Positions 29,860 to 41,555 of a DNA stretch of 64,000 nucleotides are shown here, piece by piece. A program made the position numbers and the translations under genes. Within the stretch, counting starts at the first letter, position 1. The number at the start of each line of letters is the position of its first letter. The stretch is from Methyloversatilis discipulorum. Its GTDB lineage: Bacteria; Pseudomonadota; Gammaproteobacteria; Burkholderiales; Rhodocyclaceae. Location: the NCBI RefSeq assembly GCF_000385375.1, contig NZ_ARVV01000001.1, positions 1 to 64,000 of the forward strand, given 5' to 3'. The notes beneath the pieces are model-generated. The model was not told the DNA's origin and made no database searches. It saw only the letters and a list, made by a program, of their open reading frames with translations.

Positions 29860-30623
29860 GACAGCGCCTCTTCGCGCAGGCTGCTCAGTTCGGCGAAGGA
29901 CAGCCAGGCGCACTCGCGCAGGCGGCCGCCCGGTTCGCCGGCCAGGGGCGTCTGCGGGTCGCCCAGCTGCGGCAGCACCAGTCCGGCGTCGTCGAAGTTG
30001 TGGTCCTCGGTCCAGAAGGTGGGCGTGACCACGGTCCACAGACCGGCCGCCGTCGCGGCGCGCAGGCCGTTGGCGGAGTCCTCGAAGGCGATGGCGTGGT
30101 CGGCGCGCACGCCGAGGTGCTGCAGCGCCAGCAGGTAGATGTCGGGCGCCGGTTTCTTCGCGGCCACCTGGTCGCCGCAGGCGATGACGCCGAACAGGTC
30201 GAGCGCGCGCGTGCCCAGCGTGGCGTGCAGCAGCGCGTCGATATTCACCGCGGTGGTGGTGCTGGCGATGGCCAGCCGGCAGCCGGTCGTGGCAGCTTCG
30301 TCGAGCAGCCGCACGATGCCCGGCCGCAGCGGCACCGCGCCGTCGCGCACCACCGCGCTGTAGAAGCGGGTCTTGGCCGCGTGCATGTGCGGAATGCGCG
30401 CGACGAGCTCGGCACGCTCGCCGTCGGTCAGGTCGAGCGAGGCGATGTGGCGCGCGATGCGTTCCTTGCCGCCGGTGGTCGACAGCAGGCGGCGGTAATC
30501 GGTGCGCGACCACTTCCAGCCGGTGCCGAGCTGTTCGAAGGCGAGGTTGAAGGCGGTGCGGTGGGCTTCTTCGGTGTCGGCCAGCGTGCCGTCGACGTCG
30601 AAGATGAGGGCATCAAGACGCAT
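29856..30623 (-). CDS. cbbY: CbbY-family HAD phosphatase
   Basis: 255 aa from ATG 30623. HAD motif [13 protein letters not shown], motif II IASTTT, motif [11 protein letters not shown], and motif [13 protein letters not shown]. CbbY proteins in red-type RuBisCO operons degrade xylulose-1,5-bisphosphate, an inhibitory RuBisCO by-product. Its start overlaps the cbbX 3' end by 11 bases. The assignment rests on family patterns and on its place directly after cbbX. Confidence 0.92.
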   Translation of the reverse strand: MRLDALIFDVDGTLADTEEAHRTAFNLAFEQLGTGWKWSRTDYRRLLSTTGGKERIARHIASLDLTDGERAELVARIPHMHAAKTRFYSAVVRDGAVPLRPGIVRLLDEAATTGCRLAIASTTTAVNIDALLHATLGTRALDLFGVIACGDQVAAKKPAPDIYLLALQHLGVRADHAIAFEDSANGLRAATAAGLWTVVTPTFWTEDHNFDDAGLVLPQLGDPQTPLAGEPGGRLRECAWLSFAELSSLREEALS

Positions 30624-31542
30624 GGAAATCGTCCTTTCCGTTGGCGGCGAACACGCGGCTGGCCAGCACGTCGCCGGCTTCCAGCGTGCACAGCGCGTCG
30701 CGCGTCGGCGCCGCATCGAGGTCGAACAGCCGGGTGGCGTGGCGCAGGCGGATGCGGTCGAGCGCGTTGCGCACCGAACGCGCATTCGCGAAGTGCGGCT
30801 GCTGGCGGCGCAGCCGCACGTAGCGCGCGAAGGCCTCGTGCGCGTCGCCGTCGAAGCGGTAGTTCAGGCCGGACAGCATCAGCTCGGCGATGCGCATCAG
30901 CTCGTCCTCGCTGTAGTCCGGGAAGTCGATGTGGTGTGCGATGCGGGAGGCCATGCCGGGGTTGCTGGAGAAGAAGGTGTCCATGCGGTCGCGGTAACCG
31001 GCGAGGATCACCACCAGGTCGTCGCGGTGGTTCTCCATCACCTGCAGCAGGATTTCGATCGCCTCCTGGCCGTAGTCGCGCTCGTTCTCCGGCCGGTACA
31101 GGTAGTAGGCCTCGTCGATGAACAGCACGCCGCCCATCGCCTTCTTGATCACTTCCTTGGTCTTGGGCGCGGTGTGGCCGATGAACTGGCCGACCAGGTC
31201 GTCGCGCGTCACCGCCACCAGGTGGCCCTTGCGCACGTAGCCGAGCTGGCGCAGCACCTCGGCCATGCGCAGCGCGACCGTGGTCTTGCCGGTGCCCGGG
31301 TTGCCGGTGAAGCACATGTGCAGCGACGGCGGCTGCGACTGCAGGCCCTGCTGCGCGCGCAGCCGGTCTATCAGCAGCAGCGCCGCGATGTCGCGGATGC
31401 GGCCCTTGACCGGCGCCAGCCCGACCAGCTCGGCGTCGAGCTGTTCGAGCAGCGCCTGTACGCCGGACGAGGCGAACATCGAACGCGGCGAGCTGGCCGT
31501 TTCGAGGTGGTCGCCGGCGGGGGCGAGGGTGGCGGTGTCCAT
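30613..31542 (-). CDS. cbbX: Red-type RuBisCO activase CbbX
   Basis: 309 aa AAA+ protein that removes inhibitory sugar phosphates from red-type RuBisCO by pulling on the large-subunit C-terminus. Walker [10 protein letters not shown], Walker [13 protein letters not shown], and the [18 protein letters not shown] stretch are diagnostic. It follows cbbS in the operon, as is standard for form IC/ID enzymes. Confidence 0.96.
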   Translation of the reverse strand: MDTATLAPAGDHLETASSPRSMFASSGVQALLEQLDAELVGLAPVKGRIRDIAALLLIDRLRAQQGLQSQPPSLHMCFTGNPGTGKTTVALRMAEVLRQLGYVRKGHLVAVTRDDLVGQFIGHTAPKTKEVIKKAMGGVLFIDEAYYLYRPENERDYGQEAIEILLQVMENHRDDLVVILAGYRDRMDTFFSSNPGMASRIAHHIDFPDYSEDELMRIAELMLSGLNYRFDGDAHEAFARYVRLRRQQPHFANARSVRNALDRIRLRHATRLFDLDAAPTRDALCTLEAGDVLASRVFAANGKDDFHAS

Positions 31543-31631
31543 GGTGTCTGCCTCTCAACTCAAGAAGTGCGGGTCCGCGAGAGCCGGAAGGCAGCGGTCC
31601 TCCGTGGCTCTGCGGATGCGTGCAGCGGCGC

Positions 31632-32051
31632 TCAGTAGCGCGCGCCTTCCGGGTGTGCCTGCACGGCGTAGCTCTCGATCGAGTAGCGCAGCGTGCGGCC
31701 CGGCTCTTCGGTGCGGACGAGGCGGAAGCCCGGCTCGGCGTCCGGACGATTGACGATGAAGGACAGCACGACCGACTCGGTGCCGTGCGTCGAGTCGAAG
31801 GCCGTGACGCGGATGTAGCGCTGCGGGAAGGTGTCGCGGCAGGCCTTCACTTCCATCATGATCGCCGCCGCGTCATGCACGTCGAACATGGGATTGCCGA
31901 ACATGTCCCAGAAGGTGTTGCGCGGATGCGGATCGTCGGTGTATTCGATGCCGATCGCCCAGCCATTGGCCAGGCAGTACTCGACCTGGGCGCGGATCTG
32001 CGCGTCGGTCAGGTCGGGCAGGAAGGAAAAGGTGCCTTGGGTGATGCGCAT
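31632..32051 (-). CDS. cbbS: Form I (red-type) RuBisCO small subunit
   Basis: 139 aa. Opens MRITQGTFSFLPDLTD, which marks red-type small subunits, with the long C-terminal extension (ending RYSIESYAVQAHPEGARY) that forms the beta-barrel in this class. PRNTFWDMFGNPMFD is also typical. It lies 136 bases downstream of cbbL; that gap carries a REP-like palindrome pair. Confidence 0.97.
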   Translation of the reverse strand: MRITQGTFSFLPDLTDAQIRAQVEYCLANGWAIGIEYTDDPHPRNTFWDMFGNPMFDVHDAAAIMMEVKACRDTFPQRYIRVTAFDSTHGTESVVLSFIVNRPDAEPGFRLVRTEEPGRTLRYSIESYAVQAHPEGARY

Positions 32052-32084
32052 GGTATTTCTCCTGAATTCGATGACGTAGCGGTT

Positions 32085-32176
32085 CTGTGGGAGCGCGCTC
32101 TGCTCTCTATGCCTTCGGCATCAATCTTCCGGCGGCGATTCGAGGCCGGAATCGCGAGCAAGCTCGCTCCCACAGG
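32085..32176. repeat. REP-like palindrome pair C inside the cbbL-cbbS gap
   Basis: A GTGGGAGCGCGCTCTGCTCTC-type copy (key parts GTGGGAG and GCGC) at about 32087-32110 faces an inverted GCGAGC-AA-GCTCGC copy at about 32151-32175. The facing pair could fold in the mRNA between cbbL and cbbS and influence their ratio by halting exonucleases. Confidence 0.75.
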
Positions 32177-32187
32177 AGTGAAGCGGG

Positions 32188-34030
<1,843 letters not shown>

Positions 34031-35017
34031 ATGCTCAAGAACGCCACGCTACGCCAGCTCTCAGCGCTGCACGCGGTCGCCCGTCTGGGCAGCGTGTCGC
34101 GCGCGGCCAGCGAAATCCACCTGACCCAGCCGGCGGTGTCGATACAGCTCAAGCTGCTCGAAGAGTCGGCCGGCACGCCGCTGCTGGAACGCGAGGGCCG
34201 CGGCATCCGGCTGACCGGCGCCGGCGAGCTGATGGCCGATTACGCGGCGCGCATTCTCGACCTGTGGCGCGAGGTGGGCGACGAGATGGCCGCCTATCGC
34301 GGCGTCGTGTCGCGCCGGCTGCGCATCGGCGTGGTCACCACCGCCGAGTATCTGGTTCCGCGCATGCTGGTGGTGTTCGCACGCGAACAGCCGAATGTCG
34401 AGGTGAAGCTCAAGGTTGGCAACCGCGACGAGATCGTGCGCCTGCTGACCACGCAGGAGGTCGATCTGGTCATCATGGGCCGGCCGCCGAAAGACCTGAA
34501 AACGGTGGCGACGCCCTTTGCCCGTCACACCATGGCCTTCGTCGCCGCGCCGACGCACCCGCTGATGGCGCGCAAGCGGCTGACGCTGCGTGACCTGGCG
34601 AAGGAAGACCTGCTGGTGCGCGAACGCGGCTCCGGCACCCGCACCACGCTGGAACAGCTGTTCCGCGAGGCGGATCTGTCACTGCGCATCGGTTCCGAGC
34701 TGTCGAGCAACGAGGCGATCAAGCAGATGTGCGCCGCCGGCTTCGGCCTCGCCTTCATGTCGCAGCACATCTGCCGGCACGAGCTCGAGTCCGGCGAACT
34801 GGCGCTGCTGCCGGTGGCCGGCAACCCGATCGAGCGCGAGTGGTACGTGATCCGGCTGGCGTCGCGCCAGCTCACCCGCATCGGCGAGGAGTTCGAGCGT
34901 TTCCTGATCGACCACGGCCAGCAGCACGTGCAGGATCAGCTTTCCCGCGCGCCGGGGCTGGCGATGCAGGTGTGTGCGGCCGGCACCGGGGCCGATCTTC
35001 CGCCGCTGTCCGGCTAA
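34031..35017 (+). CDS. cbbR: LysR-type regulator of the CBB operon
   Basis: 328 aa. LysR HTH at about 5-65 (LRQLSALHAVARLGSVSRAA, LTQPAVSIQLKLLEES) and a periplasmic-binding-protein-like effector domain (MGRPPKDLKTVATPFARH, LVRERGSGTRTTLEQ, SNEAIKQMCAAGFGLAFM). CbbR activates cbb genes in response to metabolites such as RuBP or NADPH. ATG 34031 follows the ribosome site GCAGGAG. Transcribed divergently from cbbL, the usual arrangement. Confidence 0.95.
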   Translation: MLKNATLRQLSALHAVARLGSVSRAASEIHLTQPAVSIQLKLLEESAGTPLLEREGRGIRLTGAGELMADYAARILDLWREVGDEMAAYRGVVSRRLRIGVVTTAEYLVPRMLVVFAREQPNVEVKLKVGNRDEIVRLLTTQEVDLVIMGRPPKDLKTVATPFARHTMAFVAAPTHPLMARKRLTLRDLAKEDLLVRERGSGTRTTLEQLFREADLSLRIGSELSSNEAIKQMCAAGFGLAFMSQHICRHELESGELALLPVAGNPIEREWYVIRLASRQLTRIGEEFERFLIDHGQQHVQDQLSRAPGLAMQVCAAGTGADLPPLSG

Positions 35018-35050
35018 GGCCCGTCCGTCGCCGCAACCCGGAAGTGCTTG

Positions 35051-35393
35051 TGTGGGAGCGAGCTTGCTCGCGATGCGGCTTTGGCTCGCCGCAGACTTCG
35101 TTTCAGGCCGTAATCGCGAGCAAGCTCGCTCCCACGAATCCCGGCTCCCGCCGCCGATTGTGCGCGATCCCTGTGGGAGCGGCCTTGGCCGCGACGCAGC
35201 CACTGCAGTCCGCAGGCTTCGATACAGGCCGCAGTCGGGGTCAGAAGACCCCTCCCACAGAAAAACCCGGCTCCGGCCACCGACCGCGAGTCTGGCGCCC
35301 GCCTCTGTGGGAGCGGCCTTGGCCGCGACAGGGCCTTTGCCGTCCGCAGGCTTAGATGCAGGCTGCTGTCGGGGTCAGAAGACCCCGCCCGCA
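35051..35393. repeat. REP-like palindrome cluster D downstream of cbbR
   Basis: The 404 bases between cbbR and the convergent aminotransferase hold at least six palindromes: GCGAGC-TT-GCTCGC types at about 35052-35075 and inverted near 35126-35149; GCGGCC-TT-GGCCGC types near 35172-35194 and 35308-35330; inverted GGGGTC types near 35236-35260 and 35369-35391. No gene is seen in it. Confidence 0.88.
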
Positions 35394-35421
35394 TAACCCG
35401 ACCTCGCCTGCGGCCGGATTC

Positions 35422-36552
35422 TCAGCCGGCGACCTTGTCCAGCGCCGTCTTGAAGTTCTGCACGGTGCGCTCGACGTTCTGCAGCTTGTCGAGGCCGAAC
35501 AGGCCGACGCGGAAGGTGCGGAAGTCGGCCGGTTCGTCCACCTGCAGCGGTACGCCGGCGGCGATCTGCAGGCCCTGGGCGGTGAACTTCTTGCCCGACT
35601 GGATATCCGGATCGCTGGTGTAGCTCACCACCACGCAGGGGGCCTTGAAGCCTTCGGCGGCGACGCTGTCGAAGCCCTTGGCTTCCAGCAGCGCGCGGAT
35701 CTGGCGGCCCAGTTCGATCTGGTTGGCCTTCACCTTGTCGAAGCCGTAGCGCTCGGTTTCCAGCATCACGTCGCGCAGCTTGGTCAGCGCGTCGGTCGGC
35801 AGCGTCGCGTGATAGGCGTGGCCGCCGTTCTCGTAGGCTTCCATGATCTGCAGCCACTTCTTCAGGTCGGCGGCGTAGCTGGTGCTGGTGGTGCTGTCGA
35901 TGCGCGCACGGGCGCGTTCGCCCAGCATGACCAGACCGGCGCAGGGCGAACCGCTCCAGCCTTTCTGCGGGGCCGACACGACGATGTCGATGCCGAGCGC
36001 ACCCATGTCCACCCACAGCGTGCCGGCGGCGATGGCATCGACCACGAACAGGCCGTCGACCTCGCGCACCGCGGCGGCGACCTCACGCAGGTAGTCGTCC
36101 GGCAGCAGCATGCCGGCCGAGGTTTCGACCTGCGGCGCGAACACCACGGCGGGCTTCTGTTCGAGGATGGCGGCGACCACTTCCTTGACCGGCGCCGGCG
36201 CGAACGCCTTCTGCGAACCCGGCTCCGGCTGACGCGCCTTCAGCACGATCTGTTCAGACGGGATGCGGCCCATGTCGAAGATCTGCGTCCAGCGGAAGCT
36301 GAACCAGCCGTTGCGGATCACCATCACCTTCTGGTCGGTGGCGAACTGGCGCGCCACGGCTTCCATGCCGAAGGTGCCGCTACCCGGCACGACGACGGCC
36401 GACTTGGCGTTGTAGACCTGCTTCAGAACGCGCGAAATGTCTTTCATGACGCCCTGGAAGGCGACAGACATGTGGTTCAGCGCACGGTCGGTGTAGACGA
36501 CCGAATATTCGAGCAGTCCCTCGGGATCGACATTGGGCAGAAGGCCGGACAC
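35422..36552 (-). CDS. Class V PLP-dependent aminotransferase (alanine/serine-glyoxylate type)
   Basis: 376 aa. The PLP lysine lies in [26 protein letters not shown] and [24 protein letters not shown] are class V patterns. Such enzymes move the amino group of alanine or serine to glyoxylate. Next to cbb genes this could recycle photorespiratory glyoxylate; in methylotrophs a similar enzyme serves the serine cycle. Which reaction applies is inferred. Monocistronic, convergent with cbbR. Confidence 0.85.
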   Translation of the reverse strand: MSGLLPNVDPEGLLEYSVVYTDRALNHMSVAFQGVMKDISRVLKQVYNAKSAVVVPGSGTFGMEAVARQFATDQKVMVIRNGWFSFRWTQIFDMGRIPSEQIVLKARQPEPGSQKAFAPAPVKEVVAAILEQKPAVVFAPQVETSAGMLLPDDYLREVAAAVREVDGLFVVDAIAAGTLWVDMGALGIDIVVSAPQKGWSGSPCAGLVMLGERARARIDSTTSTSYAADLKKWLQIMEAYENGGHAYHATLPTDALTKLRDVMLETERYGFDKVKANQIELGRQIRALLEAKGFDSVAAEGFKAPCVVVSYTSDPDIQSGKKFTAQGLQIAAGVPLQVDEPADFRTFRVGLFGLDKLQNVERTVQNFKTALDKVAG

Positions 36553-36730
36553 GGTGATCTCTCCGTTTCAGTGGGGTAGACGACAGATTTGCACCCCCGC
36601 TTGTGGCGGCGGCTGGACAGAACCTGCGGGTGTTCCGGGCGGACGGGTCCGTTCGGAGGGTCGGGATTCTAATCCACTGAGGCAGCTTGCCGGTATGTCG
36701 GGTTTCCGCTGTGAGGCCCCGGCACGGATT

Positions 36731-36819
36731 CTGTGGGAGGGGTCTTCTGACCCCGACGGCGGCCTGAAGCGAAGCCGGCGGACGGCAATGGCCCTGTCGC
36801 GGCCAAGGCCGCTCCCACG
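36731..36819. repeat. REP-like palindrome pair E upstream of the hydrogenase operon
   Basis: A GGGGTC-TTCT-GACCCC copy starts at 36731 and an inverted GCGGCC-type copy lies at 36796-36818. They occupy part of the 595-base gap between the aminotransferase and hyaA. Confidence 0.85.
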
Positions 36820-36934
36820 GTGGAGCGCCCGGTGGAAGCGCGCTTGCCGGATACAGGCGGAAACCGGCAGATGTGCTTGCACCACCGTCCGTCGACGCCC
36901 CTCCGCCTCAACTTCACTGCGCATATCTTTTCCG

Positions 36935-36963
36935 ATGCAGATCAATGCCTTGATCTGCATCAA
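36935..36963. promoter_or_regulatory. FNR/Anr box within a perfect inverted repeat upstream of hyaA
   Basis: ATGCAGATCAA (36935-36945) and TTGATCTGCAT (36950-36960) form a perfect 11-bp inverted pair with a 4-base spacer. Overlapping it, TTGAT-CTGC-ATCAA at 36950-36963 matches the FNR/Anr consensus exactly. This points to oxygen-responsive control of the hydrogenase operon. Confidence 0.65.
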
Positions 36964-36992
36964 TATTTTTGCTGCGGCGCAGAAAAGTCGAC

Positions 36993-37008
36993 TGGCCCGC
37001 AACTTGTT
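36993..37008 (+). promoter_or_regulatory. Sigma-54-like -24/-12 promoter upstream of hyaA
   Basis: TGGCCC-GCAAC-TTGTT has the GG and G(C/T) dinucleotides separated by ten bases, as sigma-54 promoters require; the -12 element reads GT instead of GC. It lies about 140 bases upstream of hyaA and about 30 bases after the FNR box. The window also encodes the sigma-54 activator HoxA. Confidence 0.5.
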
Positions 37009-37147
37009 AGTAGCCACCACCCACCCGTGCGAATCGACGGTTCGTCCGAGGTGTTTCGAGGTCCGTGAGCACACGGCTCGCCGGAAACATGGCGTGCGGC
37101 GCAGGCGAGGGGCCCCAGACAACAAGAAGCACAGGAGAGAGACCAGG

Positions 37148-38236
37148 ATGGAAACCTTCTATGAGGTGATGCGCCGGCAGGGCATCTCGCGCCGCAGTTT
37201 CCTTAAGTACTGTTCGTTGACCGCCACCTCGCTCGGCCTCGGCCCGGCCTTCGTGCCGCAGATCGCCCACGCGATGGAAACCAAGCCGCGCACCCCGGTG
37301 CTGTGGCTGCACGGTCTGGAATGCACCTGCTGTTCCGAATCCTTCATCCGCTCGGCCCACCCGCTGGCGAAGGACGTGGTGCTGTCGATGATCTCGCTCG
37401 ACTACGACGACACGCTGATGGCCGCCGCAGGGCACCAGGCCGAAGCGATCCTCGAAGAGATCATGACCAAGTACAAGGGCAACTACATCCTGGCGGTCGA
37501 GGGCAACCCGCCGCTGAACCAGGATGGCATGAGCTGCATCATCGGCGGCAAGCCCTTCATCGACCAGCTCAAGCACGTGGCCAAGGACGCCAAGGCCATC
37601 ATTTCCTGGGGTTCCTGTGCCAGCTGGGGTTGCGTGCAGGCGGCCAAGCCGAATCCGACGCAGGCCACCCCGGTGCACAAGGTCATCTTCGACAAGCCCA
37701 TCATCAAGGTGCCGGGCTGTCCGCCGATCGCCGAGGTGATGACCGGCGTCATCACCTACATGCTCACCTTCGACCGCATCCCCGAGCTGGACCGCCAGGG
37801 CCGGCCGAAGATGTTCTACAGCCAGCGCATCCACGACAAGTGCTACCGCCGTCCGCACTTCGACGCCGGCCAGTTCGTCGAGGCCTGGGACGATGAGTCC
37901 GCGCGCAAGGGCTACTGCCTCTACAAGGTCGGCTGCAAGGGCCCGACCACCTACAACGCCTGCTCCACCGTGCGCTGGAACGAAGGCACGAGCTTCCCGA
38001 TCCAGGCCGGCCACGGCTGTATCGGCTGCTCGGAAGACGGCTTCTGGGACAAGGGTTCGTTCTACGACCGCCTGACCGACATCCACCAGTTCGGCATCGA
38101 AGCCAACGCCGACCAGGTCGGCGCGACGGCTGCCGGCGTGGTCGGTGCGGCCGCCGTGGCGCACGCCGCGGTGTCGGCGATCAAGCGCGCCTCGCACAAG
38201 CACGACAACGGCTCGACGACGACGGTCGATCACTGA
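37148..38236 (+). CDS. hyaA: O2-tolerant membrane-bound [NiFe]-hydrogenase small subunit
   Basis: 362 aa. Twin-arginine signal RRSFLK at 15-20 with likely processing after AHA (residue 42). Mature Cys positions 17, 19 and 20 (ECTCC) and the pair in SCASWGC (about 115 and 120) reproduce the six-Cys set that binds the O2-tolerant [4Fe-3S] cluster of group 1d enzymes. VPGCPP supplies another ligand, and medial and distal cluster motifs follow ([13 protein letters not shown]). An Ala-rich hydrophobic C-terminal helix anchors it to the membrane. First gene of the operon; HupS/HoxK are synonyms. Confidence 0.97.
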   Translation: METFYEVMRRQGISRRSFLKYCSLTATSLGLGPAFVPQIAHAMETKPRTPVLWLHGLECTCCSESFIRSAHPLAKDVVLSMISLDYDDTLMAAAGHQAEAILEEIMTKYKGNYILAVEGNPPLNQDGMSCIIGGKPFIDQLKHVAKDAKAIISWGSCASWGCVQAAKPNPTQATPVHKVIFDKPIIKVPGCPPIAEVMTGVITYMLTFDRIPELDRQGRPKMFYSQRIHDKCYRRPHFDAGQFVEAWDDESARKGYCLYKVGCKGPTTYNACSTVRWNEGTSFPIQAGHGCIGCSEDGFWDKGSFYDRLTDIHQFGIEANADQVGATAAGVVGAAAVAHAAVSAIKRASHKHDNGSTTTVDH

Positions 38237-38253
38237 TCGCGAACCCTGCCCCC

Positions 38254-38274
38254 GCGCCAGCGCTGAGGGCTGGC
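38254..38274 (+). other. Short intercistronic hairpin between hyaA and hyaB
   Basis: CGCCAGC (38254-38260) and GCTGGCG (38268-38274) can pair around a 7-base loop. No T-tract follows, so it is more likely an mRNA-stabilising structure than a terminator. Confidence 0.5.
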
Positions 38275-38314
38275 GTCGATGAGGGCAGTCCCTGCTCCAG
38301 CAAAGGATACGAAG

Positions 38315-40171
38315 ATGGGTGCTTACGAAACACAGGGTTTCAACATGGACAACTCGGGCCGGCGCATCGTCGTCGACCCGGTCACCCGCATCGAAGGTCA
38401 CATGCGATGCGAGGTGAATGTCGACAGCAACAACGTCATCCGCAACGCAGTGTCGACCGGCACCATGTGGCGCGGCCTCGAAGTCATCCTGAAGGGTCGC
38501 GACCCGCGCGACGCCTGGGCCTTCGTCGAGCGCATCTGCGGCGTCTGTACCGGCTGTCACGCGCTGACCTCGGTGCGCGCGGTGGAAGACGCGCTCGGCA
38601 TCAAGATTCCGCTGAACGCGCACCTGATCCGCGAAATGATGGCGAAGACGCTACAGGTGCATGACCACGCGGTGCACTTCTACCACCTGCACGCGCTCGA
38701 CTGGGTGGACGTCGTGTCGGCGCTGAAGGCCGATCCGAAGAAGACCAGCGAACTGCAGCAGCTGGTGTCGCCGTCTCACCCGCTGTCCTCGCCCGGCTAT
38801 TTCCGTGACATCCAGAACCGGCTGAAGAAGTTCGTCGAGAGCGGCCAGCTTGGCCCCTTCATGAACGGCTACTGGGGCAGCAAGGCCTATGTGCTGCCGC
38901 CGGAAGCCAACCTGATGGCGGTCACCCACTACCTCGAAGCGCTCGACCTGCAGAAGGAATGGGTCAAGGTACACACCATCTTCGGCGGCAAGAACCCGCA
39001 CCCGAACTACCTGGTCGGTGGCGTGCCGTGCGCCATCAACATCGACGGCGACGGCGCCGTCGGTGCGCCGATCACGATGGAGCGCCTGAACTTCGTCGAG
39101 GCGCGCATCAAGGAAATGATCGATTTCAACAACAACGTCTACATCCCGGACGTACTCGCCATCGGCACGATCTACAAGCAGGCCGGCTGGCTGTATGGCG
39201 GCGGTCTGGCTGCGACCAACGTGGCCGACTACGGCACCTACGAGAAGGTGCCCTACGACCACAGCACGCATCAGCTGCCGGGCGGCGTCATCCTCAATGG
39301 CAACTGGGACGAGATCCACGAAATCGACCCGCGCGACCCGGAGCAGGTGCAGGAGTTCGTCAACCACAGCTGGTACAAGTACGCCGACGAATCCAAGGGT
39401 CTGCACCCGTGGGACGGCGTGACCGAACCGAACTACGTGCTCGGCGACAAGACCAAGGGCAGCCGCACCAATATCGAGGAAATCGACGAGAGCGCCAAGT
39501 ACTCGTGGATCAAGTCGCCGCGCTGGCGCGGCCACGCGGTCGAGGTCGGTCCGCTGTCGCGCTACATCCTCGGCTACGCGCACGCCGTCAAGGGCAACAA
39601 GTGGTGCCAGCGCGTGAAGCAGCAGATCGACGAGTCGGCGGTGGCGATCAACAGCGCGATACCGAAGGCGCTCGGCCTGCCGGAGACGAGCTTCAGCGCC
39701 AAGCAGCTGCTGCCCACCACCATCGGCCGCACGCTGGCGCGCGCACTGGAAAGCCAGTACGCCGCCGAAATGATGATGGACGACTACAAGCAGCTGATCG
39801 GCAACATCAAGGCCGGCGACACCAGCACCGCCAACGTCGAGAAGTGGGACCCGAAGACCTGGCCGAAGGAAGCCAAGGGCGTCGGCACCGTCGCCGCGCC
39901 GCGCGGCATGCTGGGCCACTGGATCCGCATCAAGGACGGCCGCATCGAGAACTACCAGTGCGTCGTGCCGACCACCTGGAACGGCAGCCCGCGTGACACC
40001 AAGGGCCAGATCGGCGCCTTCGAGGCCAGCCTGATGAATACGCCGATGGTGAATCCGGAACAGCCGGTCGAAATCCTGCGCACGCTGCATTCGTTCGACC
40101 CCTGCCTCGCCTGCTCGACGCATGTGATGAGCGAGGACGGCCAGGAACTGACCACGGTGAAGGTGCGCTGA
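38315..40171 (+). CDS. hyaB: Membrane-bound [NiFe]-hydrogenase large subunit
   Basis: 618 aa from ATG 38315. It carries the Ni-Fe active site: N-terminal [10 protein letters not shown] and C-terminal DPCLACSTH supply the four Cys ligands. After the terminal His of the site a 15-residue tail ([15 protein letters not shown]) remains, the part removed by the endopeptidase HupD on maturation. The upstream in-frame ATG at 38279 is less likely because relatives begin with [13 protein letters not shown] sequence. HupL/HoxG synonyms. Confidence 0.98.
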   Translation: MGAYETQGFNMDNSGRRIVVDPVTRIEGHMRCEVNVDSNNVIRNAVSTGTMWRGLEVILKGRDPRDAWAFVERICGVCTGCHALTSVRAVEDALGIKIPLNAHLIREMMAKTLQVHDHAVHFYHLHALDWVDVVSALKADPKKTSELQQLVSPSHPLSSPGYFRDIQNRLKKFVESGQLGPFMNGYWGSKAYVLPPEANLMAVTHYLEALDLQKEWVKVHTIFGGKNPHPNYLVGGVPCAINIDGDGAVGAPITMERLNFVEARIKEMIDFNNNVYIPDVLAIGTIYKQAGWLYGGGLAATNVADYGTYEKVPYDHSTHQLPGGVILNGNWDEIHEIDPRDPEQVQEFVNHSWYKYADESKGLHPWDGVTEPNYVLGDKTKGSRTNIEEIDESAKYSWIKSPRWRGHAVEVGPLSRYILGYAHAVKGNKWCQRVKQQIDESAVAINSAIPKALGLPETSFSAKQLLPTTIGRTLARALESQYAAEMMMDDYKQLIGNIKAGDTSTANVEKWDPKTWPKEAKGVGTVAAPRGMLGHWIRIKDGRIENYQCVVPTTWNGSPRDTKGQIGAFEASLMNTPMVNPEQPVEILRTLHSFDPCLACSTHVMSEDGQELTTVKVR

Positions 40172-40206
40172 AGCGCGCCCACGACATAACGAAATCAGGA
40201 GGAAAC

Positions 40207-40797
40207 ATGAATACGTCCCTCGTTCGCCGCGCCTCCGTCGCGGCCGCCCTGGCGCTGGCAGCCGGTGTCGCACAGGCGCATGAAGGCCACGGCGCACACG
40301 GGCTTGCGGCCGGTCTGGCGCATCCCTTCGCCGGTGCCGATCACCTGCTGGCGATGATCGCCGTCGGCCTCTGGTCGGCCGCCGTGCTGCCCGCCGCACA
40401 ACGCCTGGCCGGCCCGGCCTTCTTCCTGCTCGCGCTGCTGGCCGGTGCCTTCATCGGCGTGCAGACGGGCGCCGGCGCATACATCGAAGCCGGTGTCGCG
40501 CTCAGCGTCGCACTGTTCGGCGTGCTGCTGCTGGCGCGCCGCCAGCTGCCGGCAGTCGCCGGCTTCGCACTGGTCGCTGCCGCCGGTGCGCTGCATGGGG
40601 TGGCGCACGGCGCCGAATGGGCGGCGGGTTCATCCTTCGCCGCCTACGCCACCGGCTTCGTGCTCGGCTCGGCGCTGCTGCACGCCGCCGGTCTGGTCGC
40701 CGGCAGCTGGCTGGCCCGCGTGCCGGGCTGGGTCTGGCGCGTGCAGGCGGCAGGTGTCGGTGCCGCCGGCCTGTTCATGTTCGCGTCGCGCATCTGA
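40207..40797 (+). CDS. hupE: HupE/UreJ-family nickel permease
   Basis: 196 aa. Signal-like N-terminus ending AQAHEGHGAHG (Cys-free, His-rich), then six hydrophobic segments. HPFAGADHLLAMIAVGLWS and the paired LHGVAHGAEW are the family's metal-binding motifs. HupE brings nickel into the cell for hydrogenase maturation. Its place between hyaB and the cytochrome b gene, rather than after hupD, is less common. Ribosome site CAGGAGG precedes the ATG. Confidence 0.92.
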   Translation: MNTSLVRRASVAAALALAAGVAQAHEGHGAHGLAAGLAHPFAGADHLLAMIAVGLWSAAVLPAAQRLAGPAFFLLALLAGAFIGVQTGAGAYIEAGVALSVALFGVLLLARRQLPAVAGFALVAAAGALHGVAHGAEWAAGSSFAAYATGFVLGSALLHAAGLVAGSWLARVPGWVWRVQAAGVGAAGLFMFASRI

Positions 40798-40822
40798 AGC
40801 ACCCAACCGCGGGAGACGACAG

Positions 40823-41551
40823 ATGTCCGCAACTACTGAAAAGCTGTCCCACGCCACCGGCATCGACGAGGGGGCGGTTGCCCACGGCCGCTCGATCAAG
40901 TCGGTCTATGTGTATGAGGCGCCGGTGCGCGTGTGGCACTGGATCAACGCGCTGGCGATCACGGTGCTCGCGCTGACCGGCTACTTCATCGGCTCGCCGC
41001 TGCCGACGCAGCCGGGCGAAGCCAGCGCCAACTTCCTGATGGGCTACATCCGCTTCGCCCACTTCGCTGCCGGCTACGTGCTGGCGGTCGGTCTGCTCGG
41101 CCGCACCTACTGGGCCATCGTCGGCAATCACCATGCACGCGAACTGTACTGGGTGCCGCTGCTGACCAAGGCCTACTGGGTCGAGGTGCTCGGCATGCTG
41201 AAGTGGTACGCCTTCGTCAGCCCGCGGCCAGGCCGCTACGTCGGCCACAACCCGCTGGCGCGTTTCGCGATGTTCTTCGGCTACCTGGTGCTCACCGTGT
41301 TCATGATCCTGACCGGCTTCGCGCTGTACGGCGAAGGCGCGCAGATGGGATCGTGGCAGGAGCGGCTGTTCGGCTGGGTCATCCCGCTGATGGGCCAGTC
41401 GCAGGACGTGCATACCTGGCACCACCTCGGCATGTGGGCGCTCGTCGTGTTCATCATCCTGCACGTCTATGCGGCCATCCGCGAGGACATCATGGGTCGC
41501 TCCAGCGTCGTGAGCACGATGATTTCCGGCCACCGCACCTTCAAGGACTGA
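40823..41551 (+). CDS. hyaC: Ni/Fe-hydrogenase b-type cytochrome subunit
   Basis: 242 aa, four hydrophobic helices. It anchors the hydrogenase and passes electrons to quinone. Heme ligand histidines lie in VRVWHWINA, FAHFAAGY, and DVHTWHHLGMW / ILHVYAA. The N-terminal 30 residues are hydrophilic and cytoplasmic. The start ATG 40823 follows GGGAGACG. HoxZ/HupC synonym. Confidence 0.95.
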   Translation: MSATTEKLSHATGIDEGAVAHGRSIKSVYVYEAPVRVWHWINALAITVLALTGYFIGSPLPTQPGEASANFLMGYIRFAHFAAGYVLAVGLLGRTYWAIVGNHHARELYWVPLLTKAYWVEVLGMLKWYAFVSPRPGRYVGHNPLARFAMFFGYLVLTVFMILTGFALYGEGAQMGSWQERLFGWVIPLMGQSQDVHTWHHLGMWALVVFIILHVYAAIREDIMGRSSVVSTMISGHRTFKD

Positions 41552-41555
41552 CGCG

